Shown here: piece after piece, positions 1 to 12,943 of the stretch
Position numbering within the stretch: the first letter of the stretch is position 1
How the letters are laid out: every line of letters begins with the position of its first letter
Source of the DNA: Lunularia cruciata
Taxonomy: Eukaryota > Streptophyta > Marchantiopsida > Lunulariales > Lunulariaceae
DNA: 64,000 bases
Direction of reading: 5' to 3'
NCBI GenBank assembly: GCA_948567375.1
Contig: OX419756.1
Location: 38,852,552-38,916,551 of the forward strand
The notes under the pieces: model-generated
The model's database searches: none
Told to the model about the DNA's origin: nothing
What the model saw: the letters and a program-made list of their open reading frames with translations, nothing else
Translations under genes and position numbers: made by a program

Positions 1-247
1 CCAAGTTAACTAGGAAGCTTCTCAAGAAGCTTCCTTCTAGAAGTCGCCTACTTGGCGTGCAAGCTAAGCTAGTTGGAAGCTTCTAGAAGCTTCCTTCTAG
101 AAGCTACTTACTTAAGGTGCAAGCTAAGCTAACCGAGAAGCTTCCCAAGAAGCTTCCTAGATACTTCCGGAATATTCTAGGCTTATTTGTCTTATGTGCT
201 ACTTCATGAGCCCGACTGACTTCGTGGCTAAACTCCATATTGTTACA
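1..247 (-). mobile_element. Partial LTR of the A/B/D chromovirus family
   Basis: The sequence matches the right-hand LTR of element B (57675-58100) almost base for base and ends in TGTTACA, the complement of the LTR start TGTAACA, so the LTR lies on the minus strand. The window edge cuts off the rest, and it cannot be told whether this is a solo LTR or the 5' LTR of an element extending leftward. It abuts LINE-like coding sequence at 248, so it was probably inserted into that older element. It contains several GAAGCTTC palindromes. Confidence 0.85.
76..93. promoter_or_regulatory. Heat-shock-element-like array in LTR
   Basis: The 18 bases GAAGCTTCTAGAAGCTTC form four alternating units, GAA-TTC-GAA-TTC, starting at 76, 81, 86 and 91, exactly 5 bp apart. 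This is the geometry bound by heat-shock factor trimers. A further TTC-GAA pair follows at 95-102. The same block recurs in the LTRs of element B (52721-52738 and 57929-57946) and in shortened form in element A. Binding is inferred from the motif only. Confidence 0.55.
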
Positions 248-1281
248 TGGAAGGACGATCCTTTTCTCTCCAGGTGTTATTGTGGCAGACAAGAGACAGT
301 CTATCCCCACGAGCACGAGAGGATTTTCTACCTTTTGCTTCACTATCGTCAGATTGCACTAGAGGTTTACAGTCTTCTTTGAAGGAGCGACAGTGTGAGC
401 ATATGCTACATTCTCTCTTAGTTGACTCGCCCATTCCTCACGCTACTAGAGCACGTCTTTGCTCTTGCTCTGGCAAGGGTGCAGGCTCCTGGATCCTAGC
501 TCAACCATGCATTGGGGCTTTCGGACTTGCACCAGCTACTTTCTCTACAGCGATGAGGTTTTGCCTAGGTTTGGTCCACCCATCTGCATCTTCATTACTC
601 ACTTGTGAGTGTGGTTCTACACTGGATGTAGTAGTGGTCCACATGACACGGTGTCCTTTTGGAGGACAGATGATAGCTACCCATGATGCCATTAGAGACA
701 TAGTGTTTGCTATGGCACGAGAGAGTGGATACTTGGCTTGGAGGGAGTGTTTGTATGCCTTGTAGACGACATGTGTCAGGGCAGACTTATACTTGGTCCG
801 AGATGATGAGGTGATAGTAGTGGATGTCGTGGTTACGGACCCTATGCGGGATACAGTTTTGGAGGGAGTGATTACCCATCCCCTGGATGGGAGGCGAGTG
901 CAGCAGCAGGTCGCAAGGTCTCCAAGTATAGGGGCATGCAGCGAGGTCACCTCTTTGTTCCTCTAGCCTTGGAGTTATATGGAGTGATGGACACGACATT
1001 TGACACATTCGTCAGGGAGTGCGCGCGAGCTTATCCTGTTAGGCGTCAAGGGGTACCACTCTCACTCTCATACTTTGTAGTATATTTTAGACAGCGTGTG
1101 GCCATTGCTCTATAGAGTGCAGTGGCTGGTGCAATCCATAGGAGAGCAATCACATTAGGTGATGTTTCTTCGGATGCTCCAGTTGTGTGTAGACCGTACT
1201 ACTTGCATAGCTCGGATATCTTAGGTGCAGTAGGGCAGATTTCTCATCTAGACTCTATTGGGGTTCGTTTAGCCCCATGTT
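248..1281 (+). pseudogene. 3' part of LINE-like reverse transcriptase polyprotein (dead)
   Basis: Reading on from 248 gives the region C-terminal to the RT of a non-LTR-type element. A segment with SCSGKGAGSWI is followed by a Cys/His cluster (CECG near 610, then MTRCPFGG and a His near 680), and then by RADLYLVRDDEVIVVDVVV (about 780-840), which resembles a PD-(D/E)XK-type nuclease core. A stop (763-765) and a later stop with a frame change near 960 break it. A second frame runs from about 925 to the TAA at 1279-1281, with one internal stop near 1113, and ends in HLDSIGVRLAPC. The 3' tail after the stop recurs at 49556-49715. Class assignment is by remembered pattern, not by a search. Confidence 0.65.
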
Positions 1282-4200
1282 AACTTTTTTTGTCTCTCCC
1301 TTGTACGGCTTGATGGTGTCTTCACATCCTTCGTTTTTCCTACAAGGTCGCCTTTTTCCTTTTTCACATCTTCCGTGAGAAGTTCTGAATCTACACATGT
1401 CCTTATCAACGACTAGTCGGGGGAATAGTAGGATGTCAGGAACAAAGCCTATTCTCCTATGAAATCCACCTACTCACACCTCATATCCATCAAGTGGATT
1501 CATACTAATCCAGTGGAGGAAACATGGACAGATTTAGCTCCGCATGTGCCCGTTTACAGTACTTGACTACAGTTGTGCTGTAGGTATCCTTGAACTTTCG
1601 AAGCACAAGTTGGAATAGTATTTGGTCGATTTGCTCAGCAGATTCCGGAAGTGACAAATAAATTGTATGTCACTCATGGTTTCTTCCATGCTTTGCCAAA
1701 TACATTTTGAACCCTGTTTCCAGTCTTCCGTATGCCACTCCTTAGATCTAGGCTTGTCACATCCGACAAAACACTGCAGACAGTTTGATTTCATGTGCAA
1801 TTGACTTGCTACAACTCTAAACTCGCTTTTACTTTCCTTATCAAACTCTCGCCGACCGAGTACAAGTCCAAACAACGTCTTTTATGCCATTTAGGACTGA
1901 ACCTGATCTTCCAGCAGGTGGTTGGTGTGATGACAGTTGCTGAGGTGTACCGATGATCATAAAGAAGAGTGCTGCAGTTATAAATCCAATCTACGAATAG
2001 AGGCAAGACATTTTTATTTCCATTTTCTTTGCTTACACGGGCACAACGTTGATGGAGTGACTAACTACTAGAGTATACGTCAGTAAGTCAAGAGTATTCT
2101 TCCACGCTTGAAGAACGTTCGGATTAAACAAACAGTCTAATGTATAGATCTGAACACTTACACTGTCTAACTTGACTGAAGAATGGGATAAATTGTGTCT
2201 CTCCTTCCAAGATTTTGGTCGTTCGCGTGAGAGTACTGTTACAGTAGCGAAGTGGGGAACCGTGCAGATTAAAGTAATATATGTGCAGTCCATAAAGTAA
2301 TCCGAAGACGTTGAGATGATGATCCAATTCAAATCCAATTAGGGATCAATAATCCAATGCAATGCCGGGTTGCGAATCCATCCTTCATCTTGTGGCTAGG
2401 CTACTGTATTCGATTCGTTTGGGGTTGTGGTTTACTAAAATATAGTTTATATCTTCCATCTTCATTCTGACATTCTTGTGCTTCTGTGCAAGCCGTATTG
2501 AGAGCTCCGCCTTTAAGTTTGGATGTAATTCCTCCTCAGCAATGTTATTCACAGTGGTGGGAGCCAAGATTTCTCTCGATGTAGTTGTACTCCACTTTAG
2601 GGACTTAATAGACGGAGTTTTCGAAAGGGAGCATCCCGTCGACTGGGATGGCAGTAGCCCTGGGGGGCAAGGCCCGAAGGACCCGGCACTTTCAAATGAC
2701 TTGGAACTTTGTAATGGTAGGGTAAGTGTTAAAGAATTGGAAGACACAGGGATTTTAAAATATCACACGGGATTCAAAAGTGAATAAGATAACAATGACT
2801 ATTTTGACTGGAGATCAAGTGAATAGCATGACTCTAACTGTACTTGTCATTGATATGTTATCCGTGGAAACTTTGAGTAACGTATCCACTAATATATTTG
2901 AGAGGTTCATTACTAAGTTCTAGAGTCTGAGAGACCACAAAAAAGTGTATTTCCAATATCTCAAGGTACTGCATCTATTGTTGATGTATAAAATCCAGCT
3001 TTACCATAGATTTTATCCCCTGATAACCCAAATTATCCAATTATTGATATTGCTAAAATCAGTTCACTGAACATGTTTTTATGCAAGGTCGTTGTGTCGT
3101 GCTTTCATTTCACCAATTTATCTGCTTCCTTCATCCAAAGCTCTCCTCTTTCATTTCATCGAAGTTTATAGTTGAAAACTTTAGAAACCTGCGACAAAGA
3201 ATCCTAGGGTGTGCCAGATATGGAAGTACCTGGTCTTTATCTAGCAACATAGTCAAATTGATCCTAGATTATTCAATTTTATATTTTACAAGGGAGAATG
3301 CTTGATTGTCTCTTTCCATGTGGGAAGGAAAGCCATTGAAGAGCATGTTCTTGCCTGCCATATACATGTTCAAGGAATCTGATGAGCTGGTCGAATAAGC
3401 GTGGGAAAGGAAAGCAGTTATTTCGCAGACATGAACTATACCATTAAAAGTCTTGTTTTAAAACTCTCTCCAAGCTGTTCACATACCCAAAGGATTATCG
3501 CGAACAAAACCTGGATACACTTTTAAGGTCACTGTACATGTACAACGGAATTTCATGTGAGAAGGTAGTGGCTTATTCTTTTAGCTCGATATCAGTTTAG
3601 AACTCAACATACATCAAAACAACATGGCGATCAAAACTCGGAGTTGGTTGAGTTGACTCAAAAGTTCACCAGTCCATGGAAGAGTAGGGCATATCTCCGT
3701 ACTACAGGCATTCCTTAAAAGCCAACACACGCTGTGAGTCTTCTTGGTATACAGGCCGCCTGGTGATCGATCAGGAAGATTTCTTGGCTTCAGATACAAA
3801 ATGGGTTTGTGTGGCAACACGTCTTGAAGGGAACTTCTTGAATATCAAACTCCTACTAGCTATATATTCCTATATACCGCCAAATCCCCGACCAGAGAGT
3901 TTGAAGGTTTTAGGATCCACTTGACCATTTCTATATGGATTCTGATGAGTAAAGTCTCTTTTGTTGTCTCGGGTAAACGTTGAAGCTTCAAATCGCTAAT
4001 ACCAAGGACCGTGATCCTCCCGTGCCATATACTCGAGCTTCCACTAGCATTCACTCGAATGTCAAAACACTCGCACTCATGCACCACTGTTTGTATAATG
4101 GTTGGGCTTGGCATTCCGCGAGTGCTGAGTGGAGAACCATCCGATTGCTTTGGTTGCCGAAGCTTGTGGTCCTTGCCATTGAACATCCTAAACTTTGTCC

Positions 4201-7200
4201 AAGCCTGACATCAATTTTTATGCTGACCCGGACAAGCAGGGCTGTAGTCGAAGCCATGGAATCAGTCCCTGCCCCTCTTTGCAGTTATTTCTAGCCTGAA
4301 AGTATCTGCTTTCAGTTCATGATGAATGAAGTCAGCAGGAATGAAGGAGAACATCCTGGACCTGCGCTCACCAAAATTCGTTAAATTTGCCCTCGTGTAC
4401 TATCAGTAGTTCGAGAACTTGCAGGAGGCATGATCAGATGTAAACTCTTTGACTGAACATCTATCATTTTCTTTCCTAATTAACAACTTTTGTGAAAAAA
4501 ATTGTCACATCACTCAGTGATATCTAAAGAACGTATATTTGTTTGTTCTGGAAGCAAGCCGCACTCGTGCACTGATTCCTTGTTCTTCAGTCGTGGAGAT
4601 AAAACTTCTGATAGTACAAGGTGCCGAGTCACTCAATCCACAAAGACCCAAAGACATTTTAATTGTTTAGATCGAAGCAGGATTTCTAGAGCGCAGATCA
4701 AGAGACTATCTTTGGAGAATTAGGAGAGAACAATAACTAGATTCCATTCGTGTGTTTGCTGATTTCCAACGTCGAAGCTCTTAATTTAGATCCCCTACTC
4801 TTGACCTGTAACGATCAGGGCACCTGAGCCAGCTTGTGGTTCTTGATAAGGGTCAGATTCTGAACTTGGAAACCATTTATGATGCTCAGATCGCAAATTA
4901 CGACAGTGACCCACTCTGAGGTGCCTACGTTACGATTGTAGATTGTGAAATCGAAATAATCCTTCAACGAAAATGTTTGGGCTTGCCCTGTCTTGCACTT
5001 GTGGGCTTGGGTTGAATATGTTGCTGTTGTCTCCACATTCTCGAGGTGATATTAGTAAATCATGTCATAAAACAGTCTTTTGGTAAAATTGAGTCATGTT
5101 AATGGCTGTAACTAAGTGCTTTTGGCTTATGCCAATCTTGTGTTTTTCACGCTCTTTCTGATTTGGTTCATAGAAAAAATGTCTTCTTGTTTGTCTATCC
5201 TGGACAACTGAAGAGGAGCCTTCTTATTTATAACTTTATAGCCCTTGAATTCGTCATGATCGCCTCTGGTCGCAAATTCAAGAGGCGTCATGTCCTCTCA
5301 ATATTGCTCTGTGAGATTGTCTCAGGAAGGAAGGAAAGGACGCTCTAATCTGCAAGAATGGCACACAGATTGTCGACGGGCATCCAAAGTGGGTATTTGC
5401 AGTTGACGACCTTATAATCCCCCTAAACAAAATTTATACCATAGGAAGGTAACAAAACTAAAAATTTTCGTGTGCTGCATGAACCTATCAACGTAAGCTT
5501 TCACAAGTTTTGACGTCAATGTGCGATCAGATTTGGTCTCCTTTCTGTCTTCAAACATGGTCAATTCATCTACAGATTTCTTTCCATGCGTGATTTGATC
5601 CACAGAGGAGAACCCAAAATATGCGGTAGATCAGGGGTTAAAGCGCGAGCTAAACGCGAACTTGAGGTTGATTATCTGGTATACGAAGTCAATGATTCAA
5701 GGATAAGACCGGCAGGGACACTTAGACAATGCACGGTAACTCAAATTCAGACGTCATTCGTAATTCTAGCTTTCATTCCAGGGCATTGGTACCTCAACTA
5801 TCCATGTATGAGTCATACCAAAAGAACTGGAGTTACTTTCTAATACCTCTGAAACCGAAGTGCTGCGAAGAAAAAGATTCATGAGCTATTTCTGCCATTG
5901 CAGAGTCCAGGGAATCCAGCGCCTTGGAGGATGTTACCAACTGCTTCTGACCGACACATGGAGAGTCGTTGTGGAGAGCACTAGTGCCCAGTCCTTCTGA
6001 TCTGATCTGAGCTTACAGACCTGTTCGATGGAGCACAATGCTATGAAGATGTGAAGCACATGGACATAGGATACAGTGTCACCAAATATTCACGAATGCT
6101 TTTCCAAGGCAATCGTTCGCCAAATCTAAACGTTCTGCTTGTCCTAACGCACTCAGGTCAAGCTAGACAAGGAGTGAATCAAATACTCGAAAACCTGATG
6201 GAGACTACAGATGCAAGCCCTTGCGTTTCTTTTCATAATATACAGATGAAATGTTGTGGGCCCCCAAATGTCATTGGCAGAGCGTTTTGAAGTCATGAAA
6301 CAAGTATCCTGAATCATGTAACTGAACTGAAAACTCAAGCTATCCATTATCGCAATATCCTCTCCATAGTTTCATAGAACATTGTTGTTTATCCAGGTCA
6401 TTCGAGTAACTCTCTCTTTATAACCCCGGTTCACGATGGGATTTCCTTCGGGGCTCTCTCTAGAGGAAGAATGCAGGTTGCTGGATGAAAGGCATTTTCT
6501 TTTTATTCAAGCCAAAATTCCTAGACTTGTGATTTCAGTTCTTGCTTTCTCCAATGTATGCTTTGACGGGCACCTTCTCACCACACGAAATAAATGTGTA
6601 GTGGTTCATGACATCTCGCACCACCAACCATTATTACTTTATCACCGTATAAAAACTGTTTTTAAAGCAGAGAACAATAGTCTACAATTCGATGCAGAGT
6701 TTGACTGCCATTTTGATGTTATTAAAACCTTTCAGTACCTTCCCCTTGGTAGCGCATTTTGAATTGTCTATGTGATTCTCGAAAACTTGTTTCACAGAGC
6801 TCAACGAAATTCAACTCGGTTGAATTTCCACCTTGCGTGGATTCCATAGCTGTCTCTCCAGTTACTGTCCAAAGTGTGATGTCGGGCATGTGTGATCAAA
6901 ATAAATCTTCTTCCGTAGCACCACGTGGGTCTGATACATCGTATCATTGTGGCCGAACATAGCCACATTTTTTATGGATCGGGACCGTTTCTGGGCAAGA
7001 GTTGCGAAGTGACTATGGCCAGAAACGAAAATATTTGCTACTTCCATGGTGGATTTTTGGCTTGAATAATCAGATCATCGGGGTGACATCAAGGTGGCAT
7101 TCAGAGGTCTATCCACAAGCTCCCCAACACTCACGCTGCAAACGGTTAGTTCATTCATTTCAAGCTCATCCGATGATACATTTGTTGCTCAAAATTTGTC

Positions 7201-8560
7201 TCGGTCAAACATCACTTCCTTCTGGATCACATTTGCAAACTAGAAACTAGCAGGGCTCAGCCTTGTAACCAGCCTTAGCTACCATACACGAAAATGGTCG
7301 ATGTAGTACTCAAAATAGAAAAGAACTAGCTCTGCGTCCTGCTCGATGTTCCTGTCTGGCTTTTATGATATAGGGTACTCGAGCGGTTACTTATGCAAGG
7401 AAATCAGTCGGGGTCTGATGTGAATTGAGAAGAGCCAAAAGGATCTACGTAATGTATAAATTGACGATACTGAATTTATAAACCCTCGAAGTTAGGTGTT
7501 CGTCCTCAAGCCTCGAAGTCACACCATTCTGTACTTCTCATACTGAACTTTATGTGATACGTATTTTACCGTTTCGTGCCCGGGACACGGGTGACACCCA
7601 CTCGCTACTTGCTTGTACGTGCCATTGGACATTTTCTTGGAAGCTATGTGACGAATTTTACCAACTCTTCTTCCCTAAAAGTGGTTCTATCAGTGGTTCT
7701 CTTCCATGACTTCCAGTTCACCGATGAAGAAGATGCGCATTTGAGGTCTTGGAGGCGGGAGGACAACCCGACTTGTTCCTTGTACAGTCTGCTCGCTGAA
7801 GCTTTCGCTGAAGCCCATCTACTTGCTAAAGATACGATGCAAGCATCAATGGACCTTGCAAGTCAGATCAGATTCTCTCGTATTGCTTGCATGCAATAGG
7901 AGAGAATCTTGTCATATCTCTCATGCACTCTCCACAAACGTGTCCTGTAGTAGGGCACAGGGTGCGATAGTGTATGTGTGCTGAAAGAAATTTGCCTGAG
8001 ACCAGATGGTATTGGTGTAGCAGAAAACTGCAGCAGCATGCGTCGATATCGTCTTTTCCGTTTCTTGAGAGACTTCAAAGGAGCATTCTTTTACTTCAGT
8101 GCCCATTCAGGCTCTCGAATCTTAGGGGAACGCAAATCCACGGAGGAAGTCCTTTGTTACAAAACCGAGAGTTGCTAAATAGAAACTCTGAGAGGGTAGG
8201 GTACATTCTAACAATTCTAACATTCTAGCTTCCTAACAATTTCCGGAAGACATGGTTGGAACACAGTTGGTGTCTCTGAAGCCAACGAGACCAGCATGGA
8301 GACTATCACCAAGATGAATAACGTACGTAGACACCAGTTTCTCATTTGCTAAGAAATGGAATTTGGGCTCGAGAATGTAATTTCTTTTTACGGCCGGCGT
8401 AAGAATTGGTCTTGTCAACCTAAGACCAGTTACCCTAGACCTTGCTATTATGGAAATTTGCAAATTGAGATAAACCACAAAAGCACCTTGATATTTGTCA
8501 AAGTACAATGGCATTAAGGCAAGCCTTAACTTCTGATTGCTTTTCCTTGTCTTCATGCAG
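1282..8560. other. Region without a recognisable gene
   Basis: About 7.3 kb of unique-looking DNA. The first roughly 120 bases are the 3' tail of the LINE-like element, shared with 49600-49715. The remaining open frames are at most about 120 codons (for example 1567-1875 minus, 2385-2747 minus, 3860-4186 minus, 6436-6762 plus, 7576-7899 plus). None shows a domain I recognise and none forms a convincing multi-exon series. Diverged exons of a broken gene are possible but cannot be supported by reading alone. Confidence 0.5.
7870..7909. repeat. Short inverted repeat (hairpin)
   Basis: AGATTCTCTC then TATTGC (7870-7886, one G between) is matched in reverse complement by GCAATA then GAGAGAATCT ending at 7909. 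The stem is about 17 bp with a single G/G mismatch and the loop is TTGCAT. No run of T follows that would suggest a terminator. It resembles the other small-loop palindromes in this window. Confidence 0.8.
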
Positions 8561-11062
8561 TTCTCTAGTTCTACATCATCACTTATGACCCAAGAGGCCT
8601 CTCCTACACACGGTGTGATTACCGGATCTTTTAGTGTTCGTCCTGGAGATGATCATTTTAGTCTCCGCAGACCTAAAGATCGGGGATCAACGAGCTTTCT
8701 ACATCTGGAGAAGTTTCTGACAGCTTTATGCAACGACGGGATACGCTTCGGACACTAGCAGAGATGCCGGCTAGCAGTTTATCTGCAACCTGATTCAGCC
8801 ATTAGACCATTTGAGATCTTTGTGGAACATACTAGAAAGCTTACTAACAGGTCTTGTACTTGTCAACGAACGAAATGAAGATGACAGTCTTACGGATGGT
8901 ATGGTAAACTCATTTAATTTTTTGCTACTGTTTGTTAGACAACGTTTTCCAAGACAGAATAGTTTGTATATCAATAAAGTTTCTCTGCACAACTTAAGAG
9001 CTTCCTGTTGTTTAGTAGCGATCAGTAGCATGTGTGTGTAATCACGAGTTGTACTGTTGTCGATGAGTGTGTTCATCCGAGGTTTCCCGGAACCTCATGT
9101 TGTATCTAATTATAGCGCTGAATAAGTCGGATTGAACTGATTGGAACATTCTAATTGTCATCAGACGATTTGCTCTGATTAAAAGGTGCACCTAGCTGAT
9201 ATTGTTCTTTGGATTGATCTAGGAGGAGTGGTACCAGCGACATTCTCTTCAGCTGCCTAAGGCGATGGTAGATATGCCTCAACGCACAGCCAGCATGATG
9301 GAGATGCTTCAGATGTAGTATACAAACACCTCCCAATTGGCACTGCACCTTGTAGGCATGGCAAATCCACAGTTGCCAAAACAGGTTCTTCTCGAGATTC
9401 ATTCCCAATTTGAATATATATGGCTTGTGGAAGTCGGCAAACAGAAGCAGAGTTCACATGCGTTACAGTCCTTGGTTGGTGAGAGCTTCTTTGGAGGGAA
9501 TTGGTAGAAGAGTCGCTTCGCATGAGGTTCGAGAACCTCGGAGATTGGTGAAAAAAGACAAGGTCTTGTTGGTGTCGGATAACGTCTCTTTCTGGACCCA
9601 AAGTCCTTTGGCAATGGTACTAGGTTGATAGTTACTACTCGGACTTAGGAATCAGTGGTCGGATTTGACGTAGTTCCATTTCTGTCAAATGAAGAAGCGG
9701 AAGAGATGTTTGCGGCTCATGTCGATGGTGTTGTTCTAGAATCGATCCTAGGGGATGATAACGTGGTCAAGTGTGATGGATTATCTCTCACGATAGAGGA
9801 GAGGCAGAACAGCCAGATGTGGCCGTTGTGCTTCTGGACACGTGCAATTCTGTACAACTTCCTGACAACATACACGAACTGGGATTCCTGCGACTTCATG
9901 CGCCAAACATGTCAAGCCTGCCAAAGACGTCTAGAAGGTCCTCTCTCGAGTTTAGAGAATTCGATCTCCAAAGCGTCAGTGTAAAGATGCTACCGCATTC
10001 ATTTCTGCAGTTCCAATCCATGAGTAACTTGAGACTATTGTCGGCTATCCAGCTTTCAAGGGCTGGCCAAGTCCAAATCCATGTTCGAGCATACCAGGAG
10101 ATTCTTGTCATCTAAAGATTCTCGCCAGTTTAAATGTGTAGGATCTTCATTCTTTAGCAGAACTGCCAGACAGCTCCAGGGGGATGATTTTTTGAAAGGT
10201 CGGTTGTTGCAAATTGCGCGCGTCTGAAGAGGTTGCCTAAAGGTTTCAGTGAGCTCGAGAGCTTGAACCGACTGGAGATAAGAGCTTGCGTCGAATTGGA
10301 TTCGTTGTGCAAGTCTTATGGCAATCTGAAAAACCTCAAGAGTCTCAAATTGGACGATCTTCCAGGTTTGGCAGCACTGACAAATTCAATATGTTTGGTG
10401 AGCTCTCTGAAAACTTTGTTGTTGGTGGAGACTTCTACTACAAGGTAGCTGTCCGAAAACATAGGTCAGATCCAACCACTAAAAACTTTGAAGCTAGTTT
10501 CATGCCCCAGTTTAAGATCCCTTCCCGGGTCCTTAGGGGGATTAAAAGCTCTAAGAGTCTTGCATCTAATGCACTCCGATCATTCGCAAGATTTTCTGCA
10601 ATCTCTTGGGCAATTCCAAGCGTTAGAAACGCTTAAGATAAGCTACTGTGGAGACATCAAGTGTATGCCCATAACTTGGATCCCTCGCCAAGTTGAAGAT
10701 AGAGGCATGTAAAAGACTCGAAGTTTTACCAAATACTGTTTGTCAATTAGCTGCAGTGCAAAACCTAGACCTGTTTCCACTTAAGGGTGCGAGTTCTCAG
10801 GTTATCTCTATTGCGCCAGTCCGAGTCTCTCAAGATCTTGCGCATACACAAGTGGAGAACAATTCCAGATTCTCACAAGATTGTAGGCACTAGATCTATT
10901 TGATGGAGATATAGAGTTCTTACCCGAATCACTGGGATCACCCAGTTCCCTCGAAGTATTGGCCGTAGTGAGTAGGTTCAGTAGACACCCAAGGTCCGTG
11001 AGACAACTTACTGCTTTGTTATCAACTGCGGAGGTTTCTTGAGGACACCTGAGTTATTAGGA
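8561..11062 (+). pseudogene. TIR-NBS-LRR disease-resistance gene, decayed
   Basis: Domains occur in canonical order but in broken frames. TIR: an exon seems to start after a TTCATGCAG acceptor at 8560; HFSLRRPKD near 8654 and CNDGIRF near 8730 resemble the TIR start, and AIRPFEIFV (8798-8824) follows in the same frame after a stop at 8756-8758. NB-ARC: P-loop GKSTVAK (9360-9380); EIHSQFEYIWLVE (about 9394-9435, other frame); kinase-2 KVLLVSDNV (9560-9586); RNBS-B LIVTTRT followed by a TAG stop (9625-9648); PFLSNEEAEEMF near 9680; CDGLSL, the GLPL-box equivalent, near 9775. LRRs run from about 9999 to 11060, including LPKGFSELESLNRLEI and LPGSLGGLKALRVL. Stops and frameshifts rule out a full receptor. 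Intact relatives are cytoplasmic immune sensors. Confidence 0.8.
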
Positions 11063-12943
11063 CATTTGACTAGGTTTGAATAGTTTCGTGCTCTCGCCAC
11101 TTTTTAGAATTCAAGTTACTCTCTAGACCACCTATATATCTCACGAGCCTGACGACTTCGACAAAATTAAAATCCAAAGCTCGTGAAAAATTCAGACCAA
11201 TGATGGAATATATGACAGCAATGGAAGTCCCCAAATGGACATCATTGATGACGCAGAACAGTAAGGCCTTTGAAACTCTCGGGGATCCCAGTGACCTCAC
11301 GAAACTCATAAGTCGAGATATTAGTGAATCGAAAGATTACAGGAATCGTTTGAGCCCATGTTGTCAGGACAGTCTTGAGACTTGGCCGATCAGGGATACG
11401 AGAACCTGAAAATTTTGCCAACGTCTTCTGGAGTTACGGATTAATTCGTACTCTTACATCATATACTGCACGACCCTTGAGGGTCTACAAGGAGCATTTG
11501 ATGCACCCACAAATTGTTCAAGAGAAATGTCCAATTATCTTGTGAGAAGAATAGGCAGCTGCAGGATGTATGTATGGAAGCGTAAATTTAGCTAGATTCT
11601 GTGATTGAGTGTACTGGTAACATTAGTATGATATCTTGGAGCAAGGTTCTACTCACCAATCGCAAAAGACAAGCAACTCTTCAGTTACCGGTTATCCATT
11701 TGCTCGGAACTATTCTGTTCCAAAATGGTGTTTATTTCCATGTCAACCTTTAAAGAAACAGAATTGTGAAATTTCGAGCAGGTACCAAATGAACAGAGCC
11801 ACACAATGAACAGATTGTGACTCAGTTGACCGCGACTTGACCGCTTGAGAGTCTCTAAAGAGCAATTCATTTCTGAGCTTTTCTTAGAGTGCAATAGCAA
11901 GCAACCAATTTGCAGGCAAAGAAGGGCAGAGGCAAAGAGAGACGAAAGTGAGAGAAGAATTACAGCATAGTCAAATTCGACGAACATTGAATCTACCTGG
12001 GGTGCCTAAAATGCAGCAACGTCATTTGCTTCGATAGTTGAGCGACAGTATCCCTGAAACTATTGGATTCTTTGCCATGCCTCAATGTCAGGATTTCCTA
12101 GTTCAACGCATGCAGTCCAAGATCACGGAGAGCACCCAAAGCGCGTAATGTCCTCCACAATCAATCCCATCCCCTCTAATTATCCACCCAGGTAAGTAGT
12201 TCCTCTGTCAAAAACCTCTGTTGAATTTCGTTCATGTAGATTGCTGAACAGTGGAATCACCCGCAACTGTTCATGGAAACAGGGTATGACAGAATGCTTC
12301 CCATAATTCACAGTGGTCCTTGCCCACCATGTACGTTACATTACACAGGAGCTTCCAAGCTGCCAGGTCAATATACGCACGGTTAATAACAATCTTCTGA
12401 AGCTAATTGATGAAATTGCGTATAGGTGACGGTCAAGATTGCGAGTTGTTTGTTTACTCCGATACTTCAAGGTTCTGAAATACATCATAAAGTTTCAAAC
12501 GCTCGAAGATATTTTCGATCGATGAGCTCAATGCTGTGGACGGAAGAACTAACGTACTAAATGCGTCTAAACTAATGCTGCTCTACAGTTGGCGAACAAA
12601 GAAGAGTATTCAAGTTGCGTCGAAATCAACCTCCGATCATTTCAACTTAGCAGCAGCTGATAACTCTAGAGAAAGAGCTCTTATGACCACGATTACTTTT
12701 GGTTTGCAGTTGTCGTCAAAGAGGCGTGGAATTTATCTACACCAAATCCCGCGGCTACCTTAGGTGATGCGTCCAAGTAGAACAATCACTCTCTCCCTTC
12801 TAGCAAATGTGAGTTTAGCCACAAGGTTCTCACCCCAATTATTTGAGATGCGATAAAGCGTAGTTTACTCTGAGATACAAATTGCTTCATCTGCACTGTG
12901 TACTCCAGGTTTAAACCTAAGGAAATGGAGGCATGCATGTGAA
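11063..12943. other. Region without a recognisable gene
   Basis: Sequence downstream of the resistance-gene remnant. Open frames are short (11200-11409 plus, 11685-11987 minus, 12536-12763 plus) and carry no motif I recognise. The first few hundred bases could hold the diverged tail of the LRR gene. The last hundred bases lie downstream of the minus-strand PLAC8-like coding piece, and I did not find that family's Cys-rich domain there. Confidence 0.45.

Noticed and set aside
1-247. GAAGCTTC blocks as a CRISPR array or satellite
   Set aside because: Copies are irregularly spaced, have no unique spacers and occur only inside LTRs of one retrotransposon family.
501-950. 149-codon open frame on the minus strand
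   Set aside because: It is the antisense shadow of the LINE-like coding sequence on the plus strand.
2385-2787. Overlapping frames of about 100-120 codons on both strands
   Set aside because: Neither strand shows a domain or splice structure I recognise; reported only as unassigned DNA.
4815-5036. Minus-strand frame with a protein-like composition
   Set aside because: Looks plausible as an exon of a secreted protein but shares no motif with a named family, and no partner exon was found.
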